This document shows, one piece after another, positions 33,528 to 40,892 of a stretch of DNA of 64,000 nucleotides. The notes beneath the pieces were generated by a model. That model saw only the letters and a program-made list of their open reading frames with translations, did not search any database and was not told the origin of the DNA. Origin of the DNA: a virus. Positions within the stretch are counted from its first letter, which is position 1. Each line of letters begins with the position of its first letter. Location of the stretch: the IMG/VR virus record IMGVR_UViG_3300037187_000003, positions 1-64,000 of that record. The stretch is one strand, 5' to 3'. Position numbers and translations under genes: made by a program.

Positions 33528-33536
33528 CCCCCACGC

Positions 33537-33550
33537 GGGGCTTCGGCCCC
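33537..33550 (+). other. Stable UUCG tetraloop hairpin between genes
   Basis: GGGGC-TTCG-GCCCC, a perfect five-pair stem with a cUUCGg loop. No T-run follows, so it is more likely an RNA-stability or processing element than a terminator. Confidence 0.55.
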
Positions 33551-33566
33551 GCCGGATCAGGAGAGA
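33547..33566 (+). repeat. 20-base leader repeat, second copy
   Basis: CCCCGCCGGATCAGGAGAGA occurs identically at 33221-33240 and here, each time carrying the ribosome site of the following gene. It points to duplication of a gene-plus-leader unit or a shared leader signal. Confidence 0.7.
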
Positions 33567-33570
33567 GACG

Positions 33571-33813
33571 ATGGCCACCACCGAATACCGCATCACCAAC
33601 GCCCGCACGCTGGCCGAGACATGGACGCCCGCGGCCACCTGTGCGCAGGCACTCGTGGCGCACGAGACGGCACGGCGTGCGGCTGATGGAGACGCGCTGC
33701 TGCCTCGGAACTGCCGCGTGTCGCATGGCGGCGACGGTGGGATCATCGACATGTCGATTGGCGACAGCTTCATCCGCGGGCGCGTCGAGAACGTGATCCG
33801 GCGCGTTGCCTGA
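33571..33813 (+). CDS. Small accessory protein, unknown function
   Basis: 80 residues, ATG at 33571 after the repeated AGGAGAGA leader. TTEYRITNARTLAETWTPAA opens it; a beta-like C-terminus (GGIIDMSIGDSFIRGRVENV) follows. No family recognised. Confidence 0.58.
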   Translation: MATTEYRITNARTLAETWTPAATCAQALVAHETARRAADGDALLPRNCRVSHGGDGGIIDMSIGDSFIRGRVENVIRRVA

Positions 33814-33841
33814 CCCGCCCCCCCCAACCGGAGTGAGAACG

Positions 33842-34021
33842 ATGGCTACCTACATCCGCATAGCTTGTCTGGCTCTGGAACGCGCCTGCGACACGCCGGC
33901 AGTTGAAAGCGTTGATTATGCCCTCTATCGCTGCCGGTTGTACTATGCGCAATCCGGCTCAAAGGCGTCAATCGACATGCTGCGGGAGGCGACGGCGCTT
34001 GCAGACAAAAAGGCCGCATAA
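33842..34021 (+). CDS. Small accessory protein, unknown function
   Basis: 59 residues, ATG at 33842, GGAGTGA upstream. Helical with two Cys (TYIRIACLALERACDTPAVE, then VDYALYRCRLYYAQSG). Short enough to be missed by automatic callers, but site and neighbours support it. Confidence 0.5.
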   Translation: MATYIRIACLALERACDTPAVESVDYALYRCRLYYAQSGSKASIDMLREATALADKKAA

Positions 34022-34022
34022 A

Positions 34023-34250
34023 ATGCGCAGCACCGACACCCAAGCTAGAATCCTTACCCTAAAAAATCGGGCGCGCGTCGCGCTCCAGCATTATCGCCTG
34101 ATCGGATCATGGGCCGACTGCGGCAACGCACTCTTGCAGCACATATCTCCAGAGGCAGCCGAGGCTGCCGCCGAAGTTGATGCAGCGATGGCGGAACTGG
34201 CCAGGATCGACCCGGCTTGTCCGAAATGGACACCGCTGAGTGCGGGCTGA
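34023..34250 (+). CDS. Small accessory protein, unknown function
   Basis: 75 residues, ATG at 34023 directly after the previous stop. Helical and basic in the first half (TQARILTLKNRARVALQHYR), acidic in the second. No motif. Confidence 0.5.
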   Translation: MRSTDTQARILTLKNRARVALQHYRLIGSWADCGNALLQHISPEAAEAAAEVDAAMAELARIDPACPKWTPLSAG

Positions 34251-34268
34251 CCTCCAACCGGAGCAACA

Positions 34269-34403
34269 ATGATGACCGACACCGAACGCCTGACCATCGC
34301 CAAACTAGTGCAAGCAATCCGGTATTATCTAGCAACCGCCACCAAGGATCGTTCGCATACAAACGGTCTGGCCGCCACCTCCCGATGCGGAGGTGCCCTG
34401 TGA
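34269..34403 (+). CDS. Small accessory protein, 44 residues
   Basis: ATG-ATG at 34269 after CCGGAGCAACA. Encodes MMTDTERLTIAKLVQAIRYY and a Ser/Thr/Cys-rich tail. The ribosome site matches that of neighbouring small genes. Function unknown. Confidence 0.45.
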   Translation: MMTDTERLTIAKLVQAIRYYLATATKDRSHTNGLAATSRCGGAL

Positions 34404-34451
34404 TCGCCGGGCTTGACGTTACGGTTATGGTGCTGTCCGAATCCGCGAATG

Positions 34452-35048
34452 GACTCGATGGATTTGGGCCTCGGTCGGTTTCTCGAAATGTTTGAGGCCC
34501 GATTCGGCCGCAAGGCCACGACCGTACTCCTTGCTATGATTGGTCTCGGGATTGTGGCGTTCACAGGCAGACTGATCCTAACCGGGATGGTCTTTCCAAT
34601 TTACGATGTGCTAACCGCAATCATAAACCGCCACGAAACCCTTAAGAGCATTGTGGAAGACTCCCACAGCCAGACTAGCCATATAATATTCCTAATAATA
34701 CAAGGGCTTTTTATAGGGTGGATTACGAACAACTTTCTGCATGATGTCTACGCGTTCGTGAGAAGGCGCCAAATCATGCGTGAGGCTGAGACAAGGCTTT
34801 TCACGCGCATTGAGCGTGTCAACATATGGAAATGGATTCAGGACAATAAGGCAGACGTGAAGGAGATCATCACCCGCTTGGACAACGAAGAGAAGGGTGT
34901 AGGGCCGATCATTGATGACGCCTTTCTTATACCCTTCCTCACCCGCCCAGACGTATCGCCGCTACGAGCGGCGATACCGCCAGCAGAGGCGCCGGAGCCT
35001 ACAAGTCCGCCAGTCGGAATCCCTCCATTTCCAATGCCGCCAGAGTAG
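34452..35048 (+). CDS. Two-span membrane protein, lower GC
   Basis: About 198 residues from ATG at 34452 (an ATG at 34413 is possible). Two hydrophobic segments: TTVLLAMIGLGIVAF (with a following VFPIYDVL) and HIIFLIIQGLFIGWI. A charged cytoplasmic part (RRRQIMREAETRLFTRIERV) and a Pro-rich C-terminus (PEPTSPPVGIPPFPMPPE) follow. Codon use is visibly less GC-rich than its neighbours. This suggests recent acquisition, for example an exclusion-type gene, but function is unknown. Confidence 0.55.
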   Translation, partial: DSMDLGLGRFLEMFEARFGRKATTVLLAMIGLGIVAFTGRLILTGMVFPIYDVLTAIINRHETLKSIVEDSHSQTSHIIFLIIQGLFIGWITNNFLHDVYAFVRRRQIMREAETRLFTRIERVNIWKWIQDNKADVKEIITRLDNEEKGVGPIIDDAFLIPFLTRPDVSPLRAAIPPAEAPEPTSPPVGIPPFPMPPE

Positions 35049-35125
35049 GAATAACTGCAACTTGTGGTTGCTGGTACGGCAACAGATACCCAGGTATGCA
35101 GGCGATTCGTATTCAGGGGGCTGCT

Positions 35126-35323
35126 ATGGCTGATTTTGTTGTCGAGGTTACGTTGATGCTCCAAGACACGAGGCCACTCTCGTGGGCGGTGGAAGCCGTC
35201 AACTCAGATGGTGACGGCGGCATAGATACAACCGTATTCGCTGGCCCATCGGGCGAGCAACGGGCCAGAGAATACGTGCGATGGAAGTATGGGATCACCC
35301 AGCCAAAACTGGTTGCCGCCTAA
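35126..35323 (+). CDS. Small accessory protein, unknown function
   Basis: 65 residues from ATG at 35126 (ATG at 35096 also in frame). MADFVVEVTLMLQDTRPLSW and a C-terminal EQRAREYVRWKYGITQPKL. Compact alpha/beta composition, no family. The 157 bases that follow (35324-35480) hold only a doubtful 28-codon frame. Confidence 0.5.
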   Translation: MADFVVEVTLMLQDTRPLSWAVEAVNSDGDGGIDTTVFAGPSGEQRAREYVRWKYGITQPKLVAA

Positions 35324-35480
35324 ACCGTTGTGGTGTCTATATCGACATCCTTTACGCAAGTTTGACGCCGGGTGTGACGCATTCCTGTGAACCATTGCCC
35401 CGCCCGACAGAAGCCCTCGACACCGCGGTCGCCAAGGCGCGAGCGCTCTACGCCGCGTAGTCCCAGCAGGAGCAACAACG

Positions 35481-35810
35481 ATGACCCAATGGATAACCGG
35501 ACCCTGGACGGCGAGATACATAGACCGTCAGTGGTACATCATGTCGAGACCAACCGAGCGTTTCCCGGACGGGAAAGCGCTGGCTGCGATCAATCAGGCC
35601 ATGATCGGAGATGATGGGGTTGCGTGCCTAATGGCCGCGGCACCTGAGATGGCGGCCGCCCTGCGGGCCATGATCTACGATACCACGCACTTTTCTGCGG
35701 TGCGCGACGACGGCTCGCACGACTGCCGCATCGGAGCCGAAGCGCTGGCGAATGCCCGCGCCGCGCTGGTCAAGGCCGGAGTCGATCAAGTGCCCTGCGA
35801 CCCCGCGTAG
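35481..35810 (+). CDS. Small phage protein, MAAAPEM type
   Basis: 109 residues, ATG at 35481, AGGAG upstream. Contains CLMAAAPEMAAALRAMIYDT and ALANARAALVKAG, a pattern very common in short accessory phage proteins with an N-terminal Trp-rich strand region. No function established. Ends 25 bases inside the convergent gcrA-like gene. Confidence 0.62.
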   Translation: MTQWITGPWTARYIDRQWYIMSRPTERFPDGKALAAINQAMIGDDGVACLMAAAPEMAAALRAMIYDTTHFSAVRDDGSHDCRIGAEALANARAALVKAGVDQVPCDPA

Positions 35811-36319
35811 TTTTCCTCACGCTGGGCGCGCACGCGGACATAGGCTCGCTTATCGTGGGTGCCACAATAAACCGAGCCAGCCTTGGTCGGATCGCCGCAG
35901 AACCTCCACGGGCGCCCGTCGTTCATCGGCCACAGGCAGTGAGGCACTTTGCCCGGCACGGGTGGCGCCTGGACGGGCTGTGGCGCGGGGAGGGAAGTCC
36001 GGACAGGCAACACGGCTACTCCCGCTATGGCCAGGGAGGCAGGCCACGCGATGGGGGTAGCTACCACGGGCGCTGCGTCGCTCGCCAGCGGCGGCAACGT
36101 GGGCACCGGAGTTCGACGGACGTAGGGCGTGGGCGCCTTGCGCTCCCCGCCGCGGGGGATCGGGGATGGGCGCGGCGGTAGGTCGAGACGGTGCGCCTTC
36201 CCGACGACGGCATTCTTCGAGATGCCCATGCGCCGGCCGATCTCGGCGGTCGAGTGTCCCTCGTCCCACAAATCGCGCAACCGCTGTATCGTGGCGGCGT
36301 CCCACGGGCCGGACATCAT
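35786..36319 (-). CDS. GcrA-family cell-cycle regulator
   Basis: 177 residues, ATG at 36319 (ATGA overlap). The N-terminal HTH (WDAATIQRLRDLWDEGHSTA-EIGRRMGISKNAVVGKAHRL) and the C-terminal C-L-W-P/F-C-G/Y-C-x-x-H pattern with AYVR are diagnostic of GcrA, the alphaproteobacterial sigma70-associated activator that responds to DNA adenine methylation. The middle is a Pro/Ala linker. It ends a leftward operon with two methyltransferases. Confidence 0.88.
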   Translation of the reverse strand: MMSGPWDAATIQRLRDLWDEGHSTAEIGRRMGISKNAVVGKAHRLDLPPRPSPIPRGGERKAPTPYVRRTPVPTLPPLASDAAPVVATPIAWPASLAIAGVAVLPVRTSLPAPQPVQAPPVPGKVPHCLWPMNDGRPWRFCGDPTKAGSVYCGTHDKRAYVRVRAQREENYAGSQGT

Positions 36320-36609
36320 GGCTCAACCTCCACCCAACTCGCCGCCCAGCAGGGAGCACCCCAGCCCCGATCCGGTCGCTCGTCAATGGCGTCTTGCTCG
36401 ACGGACCCGATAGCCGAGCCGAACAGATCGTATTGCACCGCAGCGGCAGCGAACGCGATGCTGCCTGGCGCAACTGCCACAATGTCCGACGCCCCACATT
36501 CGCAGCACACAATCGGCGCTGTCGGGATGCACACGCGCTCGCCTTCGTCGCCCAGCACGATCCGCATGCCCTGGCACCAGGGCCGGGGTGGTTGCGCGCC
36601 GCCGGTCAT
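36316..36609 (-). CDS. Small zinc-ribbon-like protein
   Basis: 97 residues, ATG at 36609 (ATGA overlaps both sides). PIVCCECGASDIVAVAPGSI is half of a possible zinc site; further Cys at residues 12 and 88. Function unknown; coupled to MT-A70 and GcrA genes. Confidence 0.55.
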   Translation of the reverse strand: MTGGAQPPRPWCQGMRIVLGDEGERVCIPTAPIVCCECGASDIVAVAPGSIAFAAAAVQYDLFGSAIGSVEQDAIDERPDRGWGAPCWAASWVEVEP

Positions 36610-37247
36610 GCTTCTCCCCTCTCCGCGAACAGGTCGGGCAGGCGCGCTGGCTCGGGGGAGGGTGGGGCTGGGGCGAATATCGGCGCGTCAACCTCGTCGC
36701 CCCACGCCGTCCATCCATTCCGACTCTGGCGTGCGTACATTTCCAGACGCGGCTCCGGCGACAGCCGCTCAACCAAATCGAAGAACTCATCTGGCTTTTC
36801 GCTATGCCTGCCGCGTGGCCACTCGAATAATGTGCCGCCGGTTGCCTGCGCGTGCCTGCCGCCCTGGCCGAACGGATTGCCGATGCGATCACCCACGCGC
36901 GCCACCAAGACGTGCTCTGTGTTGCAGCGAAAGCGGCCAGCACCTAGGCCCGGCTTTTTCCACGTTAACAGTGTGATGGGCATCGCGCCCCACGCTCGCG
37001 CCAACTGGTAGCCCCAATCGACATGCTGCGTCAGGCACCAAACATACAGATGGGCTTGGGCATCGAAGGCTGGCCGGATGTCAATGATCTCAGCAACGGT
37101 CATCGTCTTATAGTGCCGCTGCGGACTCGCCTTTGGTGCGCCACCATTCACAATGGCCATCGTCGGCTGCCACGGCGGGTCGACAACCACCGTGCGCCAC
37201 GGCTTGGCGGTTAGCCGCGCCGACCCGATGACCTCCTCCCGCATCAT
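36606..37247 (-). CDS. MT-A70-family adenine methyltransferase
   Basis: 213 residues from ATG at 37247, overlapping the upstream stop; the 325-residue frame that extends into the next gene is rejected. Contains WRTVVVDPPWQP (the DPPW catalytic motif), RHYKTMTVAEI, FDAQAHLYVWCLTQHVDWGY, TLLTWKKPGLGAGRFRCNTE, and HSEKPDEFFDLVERLSPEPR-LEMYAR. It should transfer a methyl group from SAM to adenine N6, likely in phage DNA. Confidence 0.88.
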   Translation of the reverse strand: MMREEVIGSARLTAKPWRTVVVDPPWQPTMAIVNGGAPKASPQRHYKTMTVAEIIDIRPAFDAQAHLYVWCLTQHVDWGYQLARAWGAMPITLLTWKKPGLGAGRFRCNTEHVLVARVGDRIGNPFGQGGRHAQATGGTLFEWPRGRHSEKPDEFFDLVERLSPEPRLEMYARQSRNGWTAWGDEVDAPIFAPAPPSPEPARLPDLFAERGEA

Positions 37248-38518
37248 ACCGCGTCCTGCGTGATATCCGCGAACATGCCGGCGTCCTTCACGATGCGGCG
37301 TTCGATCATGGCGCAATAATCCTGGTTCAATTCGATGCCGACGGAGTCGCGCCCGAGGCGGTCGGCAACCATCAAAGTCGTGCCTGCTCCCGCGAAACAG
37401 TCCAGCGCGACGCATGGCACCGGGTCGGCTGGCGGGCAGGCGCACGACTGGCGCCACGCGCTGATCCGCTCCCGCATCCCGGAGAGGATGCGCGCCTTGA
37501 CCGCGCTGGCGTCCTGTACGCCCGCTGCGGCGTGGCCCTTGCTGGACTGGCCGTTGTAGCCCCCATTTGCATCGGCGCCGCACGCGGCCTTGTGGGCTTC
37601 GTCTGGTGCGCCTTTTGTGACGATCCGGACATGCGGTGCGCCGCAGTGGGGACAGGCGCCACGTTCGGATGTGGCGGCGCGGATCAATGGCTCAATCAGG
37701 CGAGGAGGGAAGCTGGCGAAGTGGGCTTCGGCCAGAGGCATCGGGTTCACGTCGAGCGCCAGTGGATTGCCGTCGTTGTCTGCGATCAGGCCGTGAGGGG
37801 CGTTGAGGCTTTCGAGGAACAAGTCCGAGTTGCGGAAGTTGCGCTTAGTCACAAGCGCCCGGAACGATTCTTCCCTGGCTGCCTTAGTCGCATTCTTGCC
37901 TTTGAAAAATCCCTTGGCACGTTCTGGATGCGATCCACCAGGAGGATAAGCCGCCGGTCTCCGAATATCTTCGGCATCCCAAAAATATTGCTCCTGCTTC
38001 GTCAGCAGATAGACATATTCAACCGCCGAACTCGGCCGATCCGTCACGCTCTCCGGCATACATGACCGCTTGATCCACGGCATTTGTGACCGCAGCCACC
38101 AGCCGTCCGCTTGCAGCGCCATCGCTACGCGGGCCGGTATCATAACCAAGTCTTTCGGCTTCCCGTCAAAGCGCCCGACATTCGGCGATACGCCAGCCTG
38201 CTTCCACCCGGCTTCCGAGTGCATCGACCTTGGCGCGTTGTAGGTTGACGACGAGGCATAGGAGTCGCCCAAGTTTACAAGCAAAATGCCGTCGTCACGC
38301 AGCACGCGTTTCACTTCCCGGAATACAGCAACCAATGCGCCGATGTAACTCGTTGCCAGCAATTCATTGCCGATTTCCTTCTCGGCGTCAGGGTGGCCCT
38401 CCGGCAAATAGCGACGTAACCCTCGGTATGGAGGGCTGGTGATACAGCATTGCACGCTATTCGGCGCAAGCGTCCGGAGCACCGCAAGCGCGTCGCCTTG
38501 CAGGACCCGGATCGTCAC
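37244..38518 (-). CDS. DNA methyltransferase (SPPY motif)
   Basis: 424 residues from GTG at 38518 (GTGA overlap). VLQGDALAVLRTLAPNSVQC and CITSPPYRGLRRY (motif IV at 28-31) open it; a large central region with a Cys pair (ACPHCGAPHVRI) is probably the target-recognition domain; motif I CVALDCFAGAGTTLMVA and VGIELNQDYCAMIERRI lie at the C-terminus. This order fits beta-class N4-cytosine or N6-adenine enzymes. It precedes the MT-A70 gene in one operon. Confidence 0.88.
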   Translation of the reverse strand: MTIRVLQGDALAVLRTLAPNSVQCCITSPPYRGLRRYLPEGHPDAEKEIGNELLATSYIGALVAVFREVKRVLRDDGILLVNLGDSYASSSTYNAPRSMHSEAGWKQAGVSPNVGRFDGKPKDLVMIPARVAMALQADGWWLRSQMPWIKRSCMPESVTDRPSSAVEYVYLLTKQEQYFWDAEDIRRPAAYPPGGSHPERAKGFFKGKNATKAAREESFRALVTKRNFRNSDLFLESLNAPHGLIADNDGNPLALDVNPMPLAEAHFASFPPRLIEPLIRAATSERGACPHCGAPHVRIVTKGAPDEAHKAACGADANGGYNGQSSKGHAAAGVQDASAVKARILSGMRERISAWRQSCACPPADPVPCVALDCFAGAGTTLMVADRLGRDSVGIELNQDYCAMIERRIVKDAGMFADITQDAV

Positions 38519-38703
38519 GTCACCCCCACCGCCAAACCGTCGCCCCCGAACGCGGCAGCCCGCACCGGCACAACCTCCGCGATCATCGCCGCAAGCAGTT
38601 CGAGATCGGCGCGGTCCAGCACATATTCGGAGCCGGAGATCGTCACTCCCCAGGCGCCGTCGCGGATCGGGCGCACGCGCATGGTGTCGGAATAACGCAT
38701 CAC
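38515..38703 (-). CDS. Small accessory protein, unknown function
   Basis: 62 residues, start GTG at 38703 or ATG at 38700, both coupled to the upstream stop. RVRPIRDGAWGVTISGSEYV, LDRADLELLAAMIAEVVP. Stops inside the methyltransferase start. Confidence 0.5.
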   Translation of the reverse strand: MMRYSDTMRVRPIRDGAWGVTISGSEYVLDRADLELLAAMIAEVVPVRAAAFGGDGLAVGVT

Positions 38704-38927
38704 GCCACCACAACCCCCTCGCGAGCCAGCGCGAGATGCACCAGCGCATCGAGCGCCTCGCCGCTGACGGCCAGCCGCGTCACACGATCGCCGTTGGTGA
38801 ATCGGATCATGTAGATACCATCGACTTGCCCGAGGAAAACGCTGCGGTCGTCGGCTAGTTTGATGAGCGAGCCAGGCACCATATCGGCGGGGGCGGCTTC
38901 GGCGGGGAGGGAGGGTTCGTCGGTCAT
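38700..38927 (-). CDS. Small accessory protein, unknown function
   Basis: 75 residues from ATG at 38927 (ATGA overlap). PGSLIKLADDRSVFLGQVDG, then YMIRFTNGDRVTRLAVSGEA suggests a beta protein. No family recognised. Confidence 0.52.
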   Translation of the reverse strand: MTDEPSLPAEAAPADMVPGSLIKLADDRSVFLGQVDGIYMIRFTNGDRVTRLAVSGEALDALVHLALAREGVVVA

Positions 38928-39235
38928 GACATCACCATAATTTCGTCTGTCCACCTCTCCTGTGTCATTCCGCCGCCGAGCGCGTTGTCCTCACTCCACA
39001 ACTCACCAAAGCACGGGCGACAGTCACCGCGAGGCAGGCAAAGGAAATATGCCTCGCGCACAGCGAAGCACATTGCGCACGTCTTAAAGTCAGCGCCCCG
39101 ATGGTCCCACACGCCGGAGAAATATTCATATTGTTCACCGGGCAGGATAGGATTGCCGCACTCGCAACAGGCATGGATTTTACGCGCAGTCCGCCATGTT
39201 TGATATGACCCCTGCGGCTCATCGCAGTCACACAT
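38924..39235 (-). CDS. Cys-rich zinc-finger-like protein
   Basis: 103 residues, ATG at 39235. ARKIHACCECGNPILPGEQY, then KTCAMCFAVREAYF and C-R-P-C form at least two C-x-x-C pairs, typical of small phage zinc-binding proteins. It begins the part of the leftward operon that leads to the methyltransferases. Confidence 0.65.
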   Translation of the reverse strand: MCDCDEPQGSYQTWRTARKIHACCECGNPILPGEQYEYFSGVWDHRGADFKTCAMCFAVREAYFLCLPRGDCRPCFGELWSEDNALGGGMTQERWTDEIMVMS

Positions 39236-39238
39236 AAC

Positions 39239-39475
39239 TCACTCCGCCGCCGCCTTCGACGCCCCCAGATGCCCCGCGACAGCCGCGCGTACGCCGTGCG
39301 CCACGTCGCCGGTTGCGGGGTCGATGCCCTGCGCGGGGGGTAACGGCTCCAGCCGGAACCCGTTCGCGTGCAGCGCGTCGAGGAACGCGCCGAGCTTGTC
39401 AATCTTATCTTTTCTGCCGGCGTCGATCGCGGCCAGGACGGCGAGGCGAAGGCGGGTGTGGTCGTTGCTGTTCAT
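39239..39475 (-). CDS. Small accessory protein, unknown function
   Basis: 78 residues, ATG at 39475, CAGGAGAC upstream. NDHTRLRLAVLAAIDAGRKD followed by KIDKLGAFLDALHANGFRLE; helical. ATGA overlap with the preceding gene. Confidence 0.55.
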   Translation of the reverse strand: MNSNDHTRLRLAVLAAIDAGRKDKIDKLGAFLDALHANGFRLEPLPPAQGIDPATGDVAHGVRAAVAGHLGASKAAAE

Positions 39476-39672
39476 GGTGTTGTCTCCTGTTGGTTTGGTA
39501 GTTCTTTCACAAGAATGCGTCGGTATTCAGCCAGGATACACGCCACCTCGCTGGTTCGTAGGTTGCGACCAAGCGTGCTAAGCCCCTGCTTCCGCGCCTG
39601 CTTTAACGGCAACGGCAGGCAGCGCCTCACCGCCAGGTCCAGCGCGGCGCGCTCGCGGTCAGTGTGGATCAT
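39472..39672 (-). CDS. Small accessory protein, unknown function
   Basis: 66 residues from ATG at 39672 (ATGA overlap). HTDRERAALDLAVRRCLPLP, then ILAEYRRILVKEL; basic and helical. The longer frame to 39930 lies across the neighbouring gene and is rejected. Confidence 0.52.
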   Translation of the reverse strand: MIHTDRERAALDLAVRRCLPLPLKQARKQGLSTLGRNLRTSEVACILAEYRRILVKELPNQQETTP

Positions 39673-39923
39673 TGCTCGCTTCCCATCGGCGCTTCCGCCG
39701 CCAACTCCACGAGCCACGCCGGCCAGCGCCGCGCGCACGGCACACACCGGGCCAGTCGCGGCGCGCAGCTTTCGCCCGCGCCTGCCCGACCGGGCTCCGG
39801 CGGGGAGGATACGCCGGGGTGCATCGTGGGGGCTACTTCGTTGGTCATGCTGACAAGTGAACGCGGGTCGTGCCGGATGCGCGACAAGGCCGCGTCGATC
39901 AATGCCAGGGTTGCGGGTCTCAT
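39669..39923 (-). CDS. Small accessory protein, unknown function
   Basis: 84 residues from ATG at 39923 (ATGA). RPATLALIDAALSRIRHDPR, a Pro-rich middle with Cys, and LVELAAEAPMG at the end. No motif. Confidence 0.5.
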   Translation of the reverse strand: MRPATLALIDAALSRIRHDPRSLVSMTNEVAPTMHPGVSSPPEPGRAGAGESCAPRLARCVPCARRWPAWLVELAAEAPMGSEQ

Positions 39924-40168
39924 GCTGCATTCTCCTGTGTTGGCGCCGGCCTGCTGCACCAACAGTCGCGGCTAAACTCGACCAACCCAGATCGGCTCAT
40001 CTGCTGCAACAGCCGGTCTGCGGCGCGTTTTGCGACGGCATACGGAACCCCGGCCCGCGACAATTCGAGCGCGACCCTGCCAAACGTGAACCCGCCGGGC
40101 TGGCGCGCGATCCACGCCTTCACGGCGTCCAGCGCGGCTTCGGAAATCTCTACGCCCTGTACCTTCAT
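39920..40168 (-). CDS. Small winged-helix-like protein
   Basis: 82 residues from ATG at 40168 (ATGA). VQGVEISEAALDAVKAWIAR, GGFTFGRVALELSRAGVPYA-VAKRAADRLLQQMSRSGLVE reads like a compact winged helix with a C-terminal beta wing. A DNA-binding role is likely but unproven. Confidence 0.55.
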   Translation of the reverse strand: MKVQGVEISEAALDAVKAWIARQPGGFTFGRVALELSRAGVPYAVAKRAADRLLQQMSRSGLVEFSRDCWCSRPAPTQENAA

Positions 40169-40563
40169 GCTGCATCTCCTACCCGTGGGGCCGGCAACGG
40201 CTCGCCGCGGACGCACCGCTGCTGGCGGCGGCAGATCGACGGGTCGGGGCAGACGGGGCAGATGTCGAGTTCCGCGGGGCGGGTGGGCGTGTCCTCTTTC
40301 GGTGGCGCAGCATCAATCGCACCCCGCAGTGGGGCGGCGGCAATCGCACGTTCGAAGATAGCCCGGCATTCTTCCGCAATCGCCGCAGGGTCTTCGCCGC
40401 GAGCGATGCAATCGGCCACGATCTCTTCATCGCTCATGGCAAGGACGCGCTCAACCTCGGCGTCTACCGCCTGCATCGCGCGCTCAAAGCATATCAGAGG
40501 ATCGCCGCAGCACTGGCCGGGAGCGGGTCGCCCGGCGTCCCAGCATTCGGAAGAGGGCATCAC
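40165..40563 (-). CDS. Small Cys-containing protein, unknown function
   Basis: 132 residues, coupled start (GTG 40563 or ATG 40560). ICFERAMQAVDAEVERVLAM, DEEIVADCIARGEDPAAIAE, and a final C-P-V-C-P-D-P-S-I-C-R-R-Q-Q-R-C that could bind zinc. Second gene after the HTH gene. Confidence 0.55.
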   Translation of the reverse strand: MMPSSECWDAGRPAPGQCCGDPLICFERAMQAVDAEVERVLAMSDEEIVADCIARGEDPAAIAEECRAIFERAIAAAPLRGAIDAAPPKEDTPTRPAELDICPVCPDPSICRRQQRCVRGEPLPAPRVGDAA

Positions 40564-40811
40564 GCAGCCCTCCGCTTTTTCCTGGCCTCAATCCTCTGCG
40601 CTGCCTCATACGCTGCCAGTAAGTCGTTCGCCGTGACCTCGCCGCGCGTTGCTTTCGTGACGGCAGCGGCAAACGGCATGCTCGGCAACTTGCGGTAGGA
40701 CAGGCATTCAGAGAGGTAGGATTGCGACACGCCGTGTTGCGCGGCAAACGCCATTGCGGTCTGCTGACGCTCGAACAGCCAACGCCGAAGGGGGTGGATC
40801 GGTGGTTCCAT
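40560..40811 (-). CDS. Cro/C1-like HTH repressor candidate
   Basis: 83 residues from ATG at 40811. RRWLFERQQTAMAFAAQHGV followed by SQSYLSECLSYRKLPSMPFA and AVTKATRGEVTANDLLAAYE is a Cro-type helix-turn-helix with YdaS-like layout. It is the first gene after a TTGACG-N17-TAGATT promoter whose start point falls on or next to the ATG, so the mRNA would be leaderless. It faces the long rightward early operon and is the best candidate for the phage switch regulator. Confidence 0.72.
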   Translation of the reverse strand: MEPPIHPLRRWLFERQQTAMAFAAQHGVSQSYLSECLSYRKLPSMPFAAAVTKATRGEVTANDLLAAYEAAQRIEARKKRRAA

Positions 40812-40818
40812 GCACGCT

Positions 40819-40847
40819 AATCTAGTGCGGCGAAAAACTTTCGTCAA
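40819..40847 (-). promoter_or_regulatory. Leftward promoter for HTH gene
   Basis: Minus strand TTGACG (40847-40842), 17 bases, TAGATT (40824-40819). Predicted start near 40812. The spacer holds the CGAAA-AAC-TTTCG palindrome. Confidence 0.65.
40831..40843. promoter_or_regulatory. Operator candidate CGAAA-AAC-TTTCG
   Basis: Perfect 5-bp palindrome with a 3-base centre, located between the -35 and -10 of the leftward promoter. Confidence 0.5.
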
Positions 40848-40862
40848 CGGCAATTAGTTGCC

Positions 40863-40892
40863 TTGCACGTTTTCGCGGAAAGGCGATATATA
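40863..40892 (+). promoter_or_regulatory. Rightward early promoter
   Basis: TTGCAC (40863-40868), 18 bases, TATATA (40887-40892); 17 bases to ATATAT is an alternative register. The spacer contains TTTC-GCG-GAAA (40871-40881), a second palindrome. Reads the 40.95-50.07 kb operon. Confidence 0.62.

Noticed and set aside
35374-35460. 28-codon plus-strand frame starting with GTG
   Set aside because: The codons look plausible (EALDTAVAKARALYAA), but no ribosome site or coupling was found; too short to support.
37244-38518. CcrM identity for the SPPY methyltransferase
   Set aside because: CcrM has a different motif IV context and a characteristic C-terminal domain; this protein has SPPY early and motif I late with a Cys-containing middle, so the target sequence cannot be inferred.
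37244-38749. N-terminal extension of the SPPY methyltransferase to 38749
   Set aside because: The extension overlaps two coupled small genes in other frames and is Arg-rich; the GTG at 38518 overlaps the previous stop and directly precedes the conserved VLQGDAL motif.
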